A stretch of 5,359 nucleotides of DNA from Chloroflexota bacterium (GTDB lineage: Bacteria > Chloroflexota > Anaerolineae > Aggregatilineales > Phototrophicaceae): the NCBI GenBank assembly GCA_023392115.1, contig JAEVZT010000180.1:1-5359 (forward strand). Reading direction: 5' to 3'. The notes beneath the pieces were generated by a model that saw only the letters and a program-made list of their open reading frames with translations, was not told the DNA's origin and ran no database searches. How positions within the stretch are numbered: the first letter of the stretch is position 1; every line of letters starts with the position of its first letter. Shown one piece after another: positions 1 through 5,359 of the stretch. Both the position numbers and the translations under genes were made by a program.

Positions 1-128
1 GAATATAGCAGCGGCGGTGGGCATCCTCAAGTTAATATCTCCTGAGCATCCAACCTTTGTCACTGTGCGGGGGCGCGCTTCCGCGGACAATGGCAGCACA
101 TCAACGAGAAGGCAGTTCACGAATCGAC

Positions 129-1376
129 ATGGCAAAATTCTGGTTTACCTCCGCGCCGCTGTTCAGTCACCTCGACTGGGGCGGCTTTCTCAAGACCGCG
201 CAGGCGCTTCAAGCGCGCGGGCACACGATCACGTGGGTGAGCGAAAACGGGATCGCCGGCGCGGTGACGGCGGCAGGCGTCCCGTTCGCGCCGATCCGGC
301 GGACGGGCTGGCTGTGGCCCCCGCCGCCCGCGCCTGATTTGTCGACCATCCCGCCACAGGAAGCGGTGATGCTGCGCTACCGGCGCGCGCTCGACACATG
401 GTTGAGCGAACCGCTGGTTGGCGAGGCGGTTGAGGCACTGATCGAACTGGCGGATGAGGTCGGCAAGCCCGACGCGATCGTGACCGATCCATTCCTGACG
501 GCGGCGGCGCTGGCGGCGGAAGCGCTCGACGTGCCGCTGGCGGTTTGCGGCTGGCCTGCCTACCGAGTGCTCAACGAAGATTTCTTGTTCCCGGTGCAAA
601 AGACGCTGGGACGCGAGAGTCAGGACAGGCTTGACCGGCTGTTCGAGCGTTTCGGGTTGCGTGGCGTCAACTTCGCGACAGGCGCGACGCCGTCCGTCCT
701 CAGCCCATACCTGCACGTCAGCTATTTCAATAGGGAATGGTATTCCGCCGACGAGGATAATCTGCTGCCGCAAACGCTGTTCGTCGGCGGGACGCCCGCG
801 CCGCCCGATGATCTGCCGCCGAACTGGCTGCTTGACATCCCGCCAGAAGCGCCGCTGGCGCTGATCACGCTCGGGACGACGTTCGCCGGCGATCTCGGCT
901 TCTTTAGCTGGGCGGCACAGGCGGCAGCCCGCGCCGGATTGATCCCGATCGTCGTCATCGGCTGGAGTCCGATCGCGCCGGAAGACAAGGCGAAGCTCAA
1001 GGCGGCGCTGCCGAAGTCGACGCGCCTGCTCAACTGGGTCAGCTTCGCCCACGTCCTGCCGCGCGCGCGCTTGATCATCCATCACGGCGGCATGGGCACG
1101 ACTCACGCCGCGCTGATTCACGGCGTTCCGCAGGTCGTCGTCCCGCACGCCGCCGATCAGCGCGGGCAAGCGCGGCGTGTGGCGCAGGCGAAGGTCGGCA
1201 TCAGCCTGACGGCGCACGAGGTTAAACAGGGGATGCTGTTTGAGGGCGTCAGGGCGCTGGCGAACGACGAGCGCGTCCTTGAAAACGCCCGTGCCTTCGC
1301 CGCCGATCTACACGCACTCGGCGGGGCGGAACGGGGCGCGGACGCGCTCGAATCGGTGCTGCTGCGCGAGGGATAG
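129..1376 (+). CDS. GT-B glycosyltransferase, MGT/UDP-glycosyltransferase-like (GT1-type)
   Basis: The 415-residue protein is close to the usual 400-420 residues of bacterial GT1-type enzymes, which move a sugar from a UDP- or dTDP-sugar to a small hydrophobic acceptor in the cytoplasm. The N-terminal Rossmann half opens with KFWFTSAPLFSH; His14 sits where the family has its general-base histidine, although the usual GHxxP is changed to SHLDWGG. A VTDPF segment (Asp120) fits the end of the next core strand. The C-terminal donor-binding half carries the diagnostic HHGGMGTT (residues 318-325), followed by GVPQVVVPHAADQ, which matches the nucleotide-sugar loop. The ATG at 129 is chosen because it directly precedes the first beta strand. 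TTG 57 and ATG 90 are in frame but add residues unlike the family. A GAGAAGG at 106-112 is rather far from the start. Acceptor and donor cannot be named. It converges on the next gene with a 7-base gap. The family call is strong; natural-product, lipid or xenobiotic glycosylation are all possible roles. Confidence 0.9.
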   Translation: MAKFWFTSAPLFSHLDWGGFLKTAQALQARGHTITWVSENGIAGAVTAAGVPFAPIRRTGWLWPPPPAPDLSTIPPQEAVMLRYRRALDTWLSEPLVGEAVEALIELADEVGKPDAIVTDPFLTAAALAAEALDVPLAVCGWPAYRVLNEDFLFPVQKTLGRESQDRLDRLFERFGLRGVNFATGATPSVLSPYLHVSYFNREWYSADEDNLLPQTLFVGGTPAPPDDLPPNWLLDIPPEAPLALITLGTTFAGDLGFFSWAAQAAARAGLIPIVVIGWSPIAPEDKAKLKAALPKSTRLLNWVSFAHVLPRARLIIHHGGMGTTHAALIHGVPQVVVPHAADQRGQARRVAQAKVGISLTAHEVKQGMLFEGVRALANDERVLENARAFAADLHALGGAERGADALESVLLREG

Positions 1377-1383
1377 ATGTTAC

Positions 1384-2163
1384 CTACGCCGGTTTTTGCC
1401 CGACGATCATGATGTAGACGTGGTCGAATTCGGAGTCTGCCGTCCCGACGCAGCGCATGTTGTAAAACTCGGCGACGGCTTGCGGCGCTTGCACCATCAT
1501 CACGTGCAGGTGCTCGATCACTTCCGGCGAGCAGCCTTGACGCTCCGCCCACGGCAGCATCTTGGCGCTGCGATTGAGCTGTTCCCAGTGCTCGACCGTC
1601 AGCCCGGCGTCGAGGAACATGCCCTGCCACTCGTAGCGGTTGAAGGCGCGGTGATGGCTCGGGTCGCGCAGGCGTTCGAATGACTCGATGTAAGCGGCGG
1701 CGCGGTCGTCGTCCGGCAGCAGGTGATCCTGCACGATCAGCCTACCGCCCGGCTTGAGGACGCGCGCCGACTCGACGACGAATCGGTACGGGTCGGGGAA
1801 GTGGTGCGCCGCGATCCGGCAGGTGACGAGGTCGAACTGCGCGTCCTCGAACGGCAGGTTTTCGGCGTCGGCTTCGGCGAACTCGACGTTGGTCACGCCC
1901 TTACTTTCAATGAACGCCCGCGCTTCCGCCAACATCGTTGGGGCGTAATCGCTGGCGACGACGCGCTTGACGTGCGGCGCGAACTTGAGCGCGGTATGCC
2001 CGCCGCCGGTCGCTACGTCGAGCACGTGCCACTCGGGCTGCGGCTGCGCCAGTTCGAGCAGCCGATCGAGGTCGAAGCCCTGCGAATGGGTGTCGCTGGT
2101 GACGTAGCCGCGCGCAAACTGGCTGAAGCGCTGCTGGCTGTGCGCCTTCGGGTCTTGGGACAT
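1384..2163 (-). CDS. Class I SAM-dependent methyltransferase (Methyltransf_11, UbiE/YcgJ-like)
   Basis: This 259-residue soluble protein has the class I methyltransferase motifs in order. Motif I is VLDVATGGGHT at residues 47-57 (glycine-rich SAM loop). The acidic end of strand 2 is Asp72 in ASDYAP, which should bind the ribose hydroxyls. Then come EADAENLPFED (about 97-107) and FDLVTCRIAAHHFPD (about 110-124), the motif that usually closes over SAM, and VLKPGGRLIVQDH (135-147). The N-terminal FARGYVTSDTHSQGFDL (16-32) is typical of small-molecule methyltransferases related to UbiE/MenG and YcgJ. The substrate is not shown. No quinone-synthesis genes are adjacent, so UbiE or MenG itself is unlikely. 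The ATG start is supported by an AGGA nine bases upstream. The gene is transcribed away from queG and converges on the glycosyltransferase gene. The two could act in one tailoring route, but convergent orientation argues against a shared transcript. Confidence 0.9.
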   Translation of the reverse strand: MSQDPKAHSQQRFSQFARGYVTSDTHSQGFDLDRLLELAQPQPEWHVLDVATGGGHTALKFAPHVKRVVASDYAPTMLAEARAFIESKGVTNVEFAEADAENLPFEDAQFDLVTCRIAAHHFPDPYRFVVESARVLKPGGRLIVQDHLLPDDDRAAAYIESFERLRDPSHHRAFNRYEWQGMFLDAGLTVEHWEQLNRSAKMLPWAERQGCSPEVIEHLHVMMVQAPQAVAEFYNMRCVGTADSEFDHVYIMIVGQKPA

Positions 2164-2172
2164 GAGTCTTTA

Positions 2173-2176
2173 TCCT
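2173..2176 (-). promoter_or_regulatory. Ribosome binding site of the minus-strand methyltransferase
   Basis: Read on the minus strand this is AGGA, nine bases before the ATG at 2163. It is a modest but well-placed Shine-Dalgarno sequence and supports that start. No convincing -10/-35 pair was found for this gene; its promoter should lie within or beyond the heptamer arrays. Confidence 0.55.
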
Positions 2177-2182
2177 ATTGCG

Positions 2183-2210
2183 GTGAACAGTTCACAGTGA
2201 ACAGTTTACA
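2183..2210. repeat. Heptamer tandem array, left (4 units)
   Basis: Four back-to-back 7-base units read GTGAACA, GTTCACA, GTGAACA, GTTTACA. As 14-base units this is a tandem pair differing at one base. The first two units also form an odd palindrome with perfect 6-base arms (GTGAAC-A-GTTCAC). The array starts 19 bases upstream of the methyltransferase start codon at 2163, so it lies in or near that gene's leader or promoter. It resembles the short heptameric tandem repeats known between genes in some bacteria; an operator is an alternative. Confidence 0.7.
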
Positions 2211-2233
2211 TTAAATGCATCGCAGTGCTTACG

Positions 2234-2261
2234 GTGAACTGTAAACTATCGACTGTAAACT
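2234..2261. repeat. Heptamer tandem array, right, inverted relative to the left (4 units)
   Basis: Four 7-base units read GTGAACT, GTAAACT, ATCGACT, GTAAACT; the third is diverged. ACTGTAAACT occurs exactly at 2238-2247 and 2252-2261, a 14-base period as in the left array. TGTAAACT at 2240-2247 is the reverse complement of AGTTTACA at 2203-2210, so the two arrays face each other across about 23 bases and could fold into a stem. They may be decayed repeat DNA or paired binding sites for a dimeric regulator of the divergent genes. Confidence 0.65.
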
Positions 2262-2282
2262 TCGTCTTGCCTGTGCTAGACT
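2254..2282 (+). promoter_or_regulatory. Possible promoter for queG (extended -10)
   Basis: TGCTAGACT at 2274-2282 is an extended -10 element (TGn followed by TAGACT, 4 of 6 to TATAAT). The -35 at 17-base spacing, TGTAAA (2254-2259), is poor and lies inside the right heptamer array, so proteins binding the array could affect this promoter. Transcription would start near 2289, leaving a leader of about 165 bases that contains the palindrome at 2297-2389. Confidence 0.3.
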
Positions 2283-2296
2283 GGCGGCAAAAGGCG

Positions 2297-2389
2297 AACC
2301 TCACCCCGCGCAACCTGCGATCGCGCTGCCCCTCTCGTCGCTTCGCTTAGGGAGAAGGGCGGTTGAGCGAAGCGAAACGGGGTGAGGTT
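2297..2389. repeat. Nested palindromic intergenic repeat (CCTCACCCCG type)
   Basis: The outer arms AACCTCACCCCG (2297-2308) and CGGGGTGAGGTT (2378-2389) are a perfect 12-base inverted repeat. Inside are a perfect 9-base pair CGCTTCGCT (2339-2347) / AGCGAAGCG (2366-2374) and an alternative 9-base pair GCCCCTCTC (2328-2336) / GAGAAGGGC (2352-2360) with one mismatch. The inner stems overlap, so only one can form at a time. The CCTCACCCC...CCCTCTC...GGGGTGAGG layout recalls high-copy palindromic repeats that I associate with Chloroflexota and some other GC-rich genomes; this copy looks degenerate. It has no T-run, so it is not a typical intrinsic terminator. It sits just before queG and ends 64 bases before its ATG. 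Confidence 0.65.
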
Positions 2390-2453
2390 GAGCCGACTGT
2401 CTGCAAGTTCGAGATCGCAGACCCGCCGCAGCCTGACTGAAACCTCTACTCTG

Positions 2454-3584
2454 ATGGCTTTTCCCGCTCAACGACTGAAAGCAAAGGCGCTTGAACTCGG
2501 CTTCAACCTCGTCGGCATCACGCCCGCCGAGCCGTCGCCGACGCTCGACGCCTATTTCCGCTGGATCGACGCCGGCATGCACGGCGAGATGGGTTACATG
2601 GCGCGTCCCGACCGGCAGGCGCGGCGGCGCGATCTGAACGGGATTCTGCCCGGCGTCCGCTCGCTGATCGTTGTCGGGCTGGATTACCGCGCCGACGTGC
2701 CCGACACGCTGCTCGCCGATTCGGCGCGCGGGCGGATCGCCTCGTATGCGTGGGGCATGGATTATCACGACCTGATGACGCCGCGCCTCGAAGCGCTGGC
2801 GGAATGGCTCGCCGTTGAGAGCGGGCGGGCGTTGTCGCACCGCGTCTACGTCGATACCGGCGCGATCCTCGAACGGAGTCACGCGCAACAAGCGGGTTTG
2901 GGCTTCGTCGGCAAGAACACGATGCTGATCCACCCGCGCCGGGGCAGCTTCTTTTTTCTCGGCGAGCTGTTGAGCGACATCGAGTTCGATGAATATGACC
3001 AGCCGGGGCGGGCGACGATGTGCGGCGGCTGCACGCGCTGCCTGCGCGCCTGTCCGACGAACGCCTTTCCGCGCCCGCACGTGCTCGACGCGCGCCGCTG
3101 CATCAGCTACCTGACGATCGAGTACAAGGGCTGGATCGACCGAGAGTTGCGCCCGTTGATGGGGAACTGGGTCTACGGCTGCGACGTGTGTCAGGATGTG
3201 TGCCCGTTCCAACGTTTTTCGACGCCGACTTGCGAAACCGACTTTCATCCGGCGGACGCCGACCGCGCGGCGCCGCCGCTGCTCGATCTGCTGGCGCTTG
3301 ACGATGTGACATTCCGCGCCCGCTACGCCGGATCGCCGATCAAGCGGATCGGGCGCGACCGGCTGGTGCGCAATGCCTGCGTCGCGGCGGGTAACTGGGG
3401 ATCGGATGTCGCCGTCCCCGCGCTGACGCGTCTGCTCGACGACCCCGCGCCGATCGTGCGCGGTCATGCCGTCTGGGCATTGTATCGCATCGCTGACGGA
3501 GACGCGCGCTCGTCCCTGTCCAACCTGTGGGCGCGGGAAACCGACAAAGCGGTCAAGGCGGAAATCGACATCGCACTCGCTTAA
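2454..3584 (+). CDS. queG: Epoxyqueuosine reductase QueG
   Basis: QueG is a cytoplasmic cobalamin- and iron-sulfur-dependent enzyme that reduces epoxyqueuosine to queuosine at wobble position 34 of tRNAs for Asp, Asn, His and Tyr. The 376-residue length fits the family (about 380). The N-terminal reductase domain includes GFNLVGITPAE (16-26), MGYMARPDRQARRRDL (46-61), VGLDYR (74-79) and VDTGAILER (133-141), where Asp134 is the conserved catalytic-type aspartate; GFVGKNTMLIHPRRG follows at 150-164. Eight cysteines at 190, 193, 196, 200, 216, 243, 246 and 250 (CGGCTRCLRACP and CDVCQDVCP) supply two 4Fe-4S clusters. HEAT-like helices from about 304 to 376 match the usual tRNA-binding tail. ATG 2454 is chosen because the family similarity begins there. 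GTG 2382 would add 24 residues encoded partly by the palindrome. No Shine-Dalgarno sequence is visible. No other queuosine gene is in the window. Confidence 0.96.
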   Translation: MAFPAQRLKAKALELGFNLVGITPAEPSPTLDAYFRWIDAGMHGEMGYMARPDRQARRRDLNGILPGVRSLIVVGLDYRADVPDTLLADSARGRIASYAWGMDYHDLMTPRLEALAEWLAVESGRALSHRVYVDTGAILERSHAQQAGLGFVGKNTMLIHPRRGSFFFLGELLSDIEFDEYDQPGRATMCGGCTRCLRACPTNAFPRPHVLDARRCISYLTIEYKGWIDRELRPLMGNWVYGCDVCQDVCPFQRFSTPTCETDFHPADADRAAPPLLDLLALDDVTFRARYAGSPIKRIGRDRLVRNACVAAGNWGSDVAVPALTRLLDDPAPIVRGHAVWALYRIADGDARSSLSNLWARETDKAVKAEIDIALA

Positions 3585-3587
3585 CCC

Positions 3588-3642
3588 CCTTTCACCTCAA
3601 TCGACGGATAGGGTATGATATACTGTCTGTAATGGTGAAAGG
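3588..3642. repeat. Inverted repeat flanking the promoter, right arm within the ribosome binding site
   Basis: CCTTTCACC (3588-3596), four bases after the queG stop, is the exact reverse complement of GGTGAAAGG (3634-3642), which contains most of the Shine-Dalgarno sequence of the next gene. The 37-base loop holds the likely -10 element. A queG read-through transcript could fold and hide the ribosome binding site, while a transcript begun at the internal promoter would lack the left arm. The effect is an inference; the arms are seen directly. Confidence 0.6.
3591..3619 (+). promoter_or_regulatory. Likely sigma-70-type promoter for the small HMA-like gene
   Basis: TTCACC (3591-3596, 4 of 6 to TTGACA) is separated by 17 bases from TATGAT (3614-3619, 5 of 6 to TATAAT). 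This is the most AT-rich spot nearby. An overlapping TATACT at 3619-3624 is a second possible -10 but has no good -35. The start would be near 3626-3631, giving a leader of about 20-25 bases that carries the ribosome binding site. Confidence 0.5.
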
Positions 3643-3644
3643 AG
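3638..3644 (+). promoter_or_regulatory. Strong ribosome binding site for the HMA-like gene
   Basis: AAAGGAG lies seven bases before the ATG at 3652, close to the ideal Shine-Dalgarno sequence and spacing. It is the best such site in the window and is the main support for this short gene being real. Confidence 0.75.
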
Positions 3645-3651
3645 CGTCGTT

Positions 3652-3879
3652 ATGCAGCGATCGAAGACATTTCAAATTCCAAGCATGACCCCCGAAGACA
3701 TGCAGTTGATTGAGAACACGCTTCAGCAGGTCAACGGGGTGATCAGCGTCGACCTGCACCAGCCGACGCGAAGCGTGACCCTCGTCTGGACAGAACCGGC
3801 GACGTGGGACGATTTCGCGCTCCAGCTTGACCGGATCGGCTTCACGCCCGACCTGCATCACCCCGACACGTCGATCTAG
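3652..3879 (+). CDS. Small HMA-like (heavy-metal-associated fold) protein lacking the CxxC motif
   Basis: This 75-residue single-domain protein has the pattern of the HMA ferredoxin-like fold (beta-alpha-beta-beta-alpha-beta): KTFQIPSM as strand 1, PEDMQLIENTLQQVNGV as helix 1, ISVDLHQPTRSVTLVW as strands 2 and 3, TWDDFALQLDRIGF as helix 2, then a short tail. The features LxxVxGVxSVxV and IxxxGF match metallochaperones such as CopZ and the N-terminal domains of P-type ATPases. In those, MxCxxC binds Cu(I) or other soft metals. Here the aligned stretch is MTPEDM (residues 12-17), so both cysteines are replaced, by Pro14 and Met17, and the protein has no cysteine at all. It is thus unlikely to be a classic copper chaperone. 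Met12, Met17 and His69-His70 are conceivable alternative ligands, and a metal-free role is equally possible. A strong ribosome binding site and nearby promoter support expression. No metal transporter is adjacent. The fold call is moderately sure; the function is unknown. Confidence 0.75.
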   Translation: MQRSKTFQIPSMTPEDMQLIENTLQQVNGVISVDLHQPTRSVTLVWTEPATWDDFALQLDRIGFTPDLHHPDTSI

Positions 3880-3916
3880 ACATTAATCGTAGGATCGCGG
3901 GATAAAGATCAGTCGC

Positions 3917-3937
3917 GTCGAGCAGGGTTGTCGAGCA
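3917..3937. repeat. Short direct repeat in the leader of the second methyltransferase
   Basis: GTCGAGCA occurs at 3917-3924 and 3930-3937, a 13-base period, in the 98-base gap between the HMA-like gene and the next start. It could be a regulator site or chance; nothing else of note lies in this gap, and no clear promoter was recognised there. Confidence 0.3.
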
Positions 3938-3963
3938 TCATCACAAGCTGACACCATGCCAGC

Positions 3964-3970
3964 AGAGAGG
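3964..3970 (+). promoter_or_regulatory. Ribosome binding site that decides the start of the second methyltransferase
   Basis: AGAGAGG ends one base before ATG 3972, too close to serve it, but seven bases before ATG 3978. The downstream ATG is therefore the better start. Confidence 0.6.
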
Positions 3971-3977
3971 GATGCTC

Positions 3978-4820
3978 ATGAACCTGCTCGACCTTGTCAA
4001 ACGACAGCCGGCGCCGATCCCGTGGGCGGAAGGCGAGAAGATCCCGTGGAACGATCCCGATTTCAGCCGCCGAATGCTGCGCGAGCACCTGTCGCAGCAC
4101 CATGACGCTGCCAGCCGCCGCTATGCTGTTATCGACCAGCAGGTGCAGTGGATTCAGCGGGCGCTGCTGCCCGAAAGCGGCGTGAAGATCCTCGACCTCG
4201 GCTGTGGACCCGGCTTGTACGCCCAGCGCTTCGCCGCGCGTGGATATCCATGTACCGGGGTCGATTTCTCTCCTGCCTCAATTGAGTACGCGCGCGAACG
4301 GGCGGCACACGATCGGCTGGACTGCACGTACATCGAGGGTGACGTTCGCGCGGTCGACTACGGCAGCGGTTACGCGCTCGCCATGTTCCTGTACGGCGAG
4401 TTCAATGTTTTTCGCCGGGACGACGCCGAGTTGATCCTGAAGAAAGCCAATGCCGCGCTAAACGAGGACGGATACTTACTGCTCGAACCGCACCCGTCCG
4501 CGGTGGTCGAACGCATTGGTCGCAGCCCGTCGTCATGGTACAGCGCGGTGAGCGGGTTGTTCTCTGAGCGCCCGCACCTGTGTCTGATGGAAAACTTCTG
4601 GGACGCAGATGCCGCCGTCGCGACCGAACGCTATTACATCGTCGATGCGCTGACAGGTGACGTTACTCGCTGCACGTCGAGCATGCAGGCGTACACCGAC
4701 GGCGACTACCGCGATCTGCTCGCCGGCGCGGGCTTTTGTGATGTCTGCTTCTATCCCGCGCTCGGCAGCGACGAGGCGGGCGACTTGATCGCCATCACCG
4801 CGCGCAAGTGTCCGGTTTGA
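3978..4820 (+). CDS. Class I SAM-dependent methyltransferase with an IPWNDPDFS-type N-terminal region
   Basis: The protein is 280 residues from ATG 3978; ATG 3972 would add two. The SAM-binding core shows ILDLGCGPG at 71-79 (motif I), GVDFSPASIEYAR at about 94-106 with Asp96 as the ribose-binding acid, IEGDVRAVDYG at about 119-129, and LNEDGYLLLEPH for the later strands. Ahead of the core, residues 11-50 carry IPWAEGEKIPWNDPDFSRR and MLREHLSQHHDAASRR, a tract I associate with one particular group of bacterial methyltransferases in which it should cap the active site. The C-terminal half (SSWYSAVSGLFSERPHLCLMENFWD, written here in part only as WYSAVSGLF and LMENFWD) is rich in aromatic residues and probably forms the substrate pocket. 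The substrate is unknown. It has its own ribosome binding site and follows the HMA-like gene on the same strand after 98 bases, so co-transcription is possible. It ends 15 bases from the stop of the convergent MutS-like gene. Confidence 0.9.
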   Translation: MNLLDLVKRQPAPIPWAEGEKIPWNDPDFSRRMLREHLSQHHDAASRRYAVIDQQVQWIQRALLPESGVKILDLGCGPGLYAQRFAARGYPCTGVDFSPASIEYARERAAHDRLDCTYIEGDVRAVDYGSGYALAMFLYGEFNVFRRDDAELILKKANAALNEDGYLLLEPHPSAVVERIGRSPSSWYSAVSGLFSERPHLCLMENFWDADAAVATERYYIVDALTGDVTRCTSSMQAYTDGDYRDLLAGAGFCDVCFYPALGSDEAGDLIAITARKCPV

Positions 4821-4835
4821 TTGGGTAGAAACGGC

Positions 4836-5359
4836 TCAACCGCCACCCTCGTCCTGCGTCACGTTGTCGGGCAGCGGCAGCCCTTCGATCGCCATGATGC
4901 GCAGGGCGTTGGTGGTGGCGGAAGGTCCGTCATGCAGACGGTAGTCGAACGCCATATACCCCGCTTCAACCCGGTCGGCGAAGTGGTAGTTGTGAACGCG
5001 TTCGCCGCCCAAGCGGGTCAGTTCAAGATCGTGTGTCGAAACGACGCCCATGCCGTGTTTTGGCTGATCGTCAGTCCCGACCAGCGCGCGCGCGTAGGCG
5101 ATGCTGCCGATCAGCCGCTCGCGGTTGTTCGTCCCCCTGAAAATCTCGTCGATCAGGAAGAACAGCGGGTACGGGTGCGGTGCGTCAAGCGCGTCAAGCA
5201 GCGCCTTGAGCCGCCGGACTTCGGCGTAGAAGTACGAGAAGCCGTCGGCGAGCGAGTCGGTCACGCGGATGCAGGTGAACAGCCGGAACGGCGACAGGGG
5301 AAGCGTCTCCGCGGCGACGACTCCGCCGGCGTAGGCGAGGATCATGTTCGCGCCGATCG
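4836..5359 (-). CDS. MutS-like ATPase, C-terminal part (5' end outside the window)
   Basis: About 173 C-terminal residues of a MutS-family ABC ATPase are visible. Reading continues upstream of the ATG at 5345 with Ile-Gly-Ala-Asn, giving IGANMILAYAGG. In MutS proteins this directly follows the Walker A motif (GKST plus a few residues), so the true gene runs off the window and 5345 is not its start. Counting from that Met, SLADGFSYFYAEVRRLKAL (31-49) holds the signature region, LFFLIDE (61-67) is Walker B with its catalytic Glu67, RGTNNRER (70-77) replaces the RGTST of true MutS, and STHDLEL (103-109) gives the switch histidine His105. The end, TTNALRIMAIEGLPLP, lacks the helix-turn-helix and dimer tail of mismatch-repair MutS. 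This fits the MutS-like group related to MutS but not shown to repair mismatches; some members carry membrane helices N-terminally, which cannot be checked here. The role in DNA is inferred only from the family. Confidence 0.9.
   Translation of the reverse strand, partial: IGANMILAYAGGVVAAETLPLSPFRLFTCIRVTDSLADGFSYFYAEVRRLKALLDALDAPHPYPLFFLIDEIFRGTNNRERLIGSIAYARALVGTDDQPKHGMGVVSTHDLELTRLGGERVHNYHFADRVEAGYMAFDYRLHDGPSATTNALRIMAIEGLPLPDNVTQDEGGG

Noticed and set aside
1..128. Promoter search upstream of the glycosyltransferase
   Set aside because: A small AT-rich patch (TTAATAT near 31-37) is present, but no -10/-35 pair with acceptable spacing could be supported.
17..337. Plus-strand frame overlapping the glycosyltransferase start
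   Set aside because: It is a frame-shifted shadow; its protein becomes arginine- and alanine-rich without family features, while the other frame has the glycosyltransferase fold.
117..1217. Long minus-strand open frame opposite the glycosyltransferase
   Set aside because: It is arginine-rich, has no recognisable domain, and mirrors a gene with clear catalytic motifs; such frames are common opposite GC-rich genes.
1377..1420. Terminator between the convergent glycosyltransferase and methyltransferase genes
   Set aside because: A TTTTT run occurs near 1391-1396 inside the methyltransferase end, but no stable GC stem precedes it.
2183..2261. CRISPR-like repeat array
   Set aside because: The units are only 7 bases, lie back to back without spacers, and no cas gene is present.
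2301..3467. 388-codon minus-strand open frame opposite queG
   Set aside because: It is low-complexity and rich in arginine, alanine and valine with no domain, and lies opposite unmistakable QueG cluster motifs.
4813..4842. Weak hairpin across both convergent stop codons (CGGTTTGA with TCAACCG)
   Set aside because: The stem is about 7 pairs with a bulge, the loop is 15 bases and no T-run follows on either strand, so a bidirectional terminator is not supported.

Overview
This window carries six protein-coding genes, the last cut by the window edge, and no RNA gene, mobile element or CRISPR array. The DNA is GC-rich and dense in genes. Codon use looks uniform, with strong G/C at third positions, so no part stands out as recently acquired. 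The gene families and a CCTCACCCC-type palindromic intergenic repeat suggest a Chloroflexota (Anaerolineae-like) chromosome. That is an inference from style and cannot be proved from the window.

Layout. Bases 129-1376 (+) encode a GT-B glycosyltransferase of the macrolide/UDP-glycosyltransferase type. It converges, with a 7-base gap, on a class I SAM-dependent methyltransferase at 1384-2163 (-). The 290-base divergent gap at 2164-2453 is the most structured non-coding part. It holds two short arrays of a degenerate heptamer in opposite orientations, a possible extended -10 promoter, and a nested palindrome. It is followed by queG (2454-3584, +), epoxyqueuosine reductase, the last step of queuosine synthesis. 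Next come a small gene with its own promoter-like sequence and strong ribosome binding site (3652-3879, +), which encodes a 75-residue HMA-like domain with no cysteine, and a second class I methyltransferase (3978-4820, +). This last gene converges, with a 15-base gap, on the 3' part of a MutS-like ATPase gene (4836-5359, -) whose 5' end lies outside the window.

How the genes work together. Nothing shows that they form one pathway. The two methyltransferases belong to different subfamilies, lie on opposite strands and are probably separately transcribed. queG has no other queuosine gene beside it here. The window reads as ordinary chromosomal housekeeping and accessory genes. The items most worth a second look are the metal-site-less HMA-like protein, the heptamer arrays, the palindromic repeat and the inverted repeat that includes a Shine-Dalgarno sequence. 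I see no strong evidence of a new multi-gene system.
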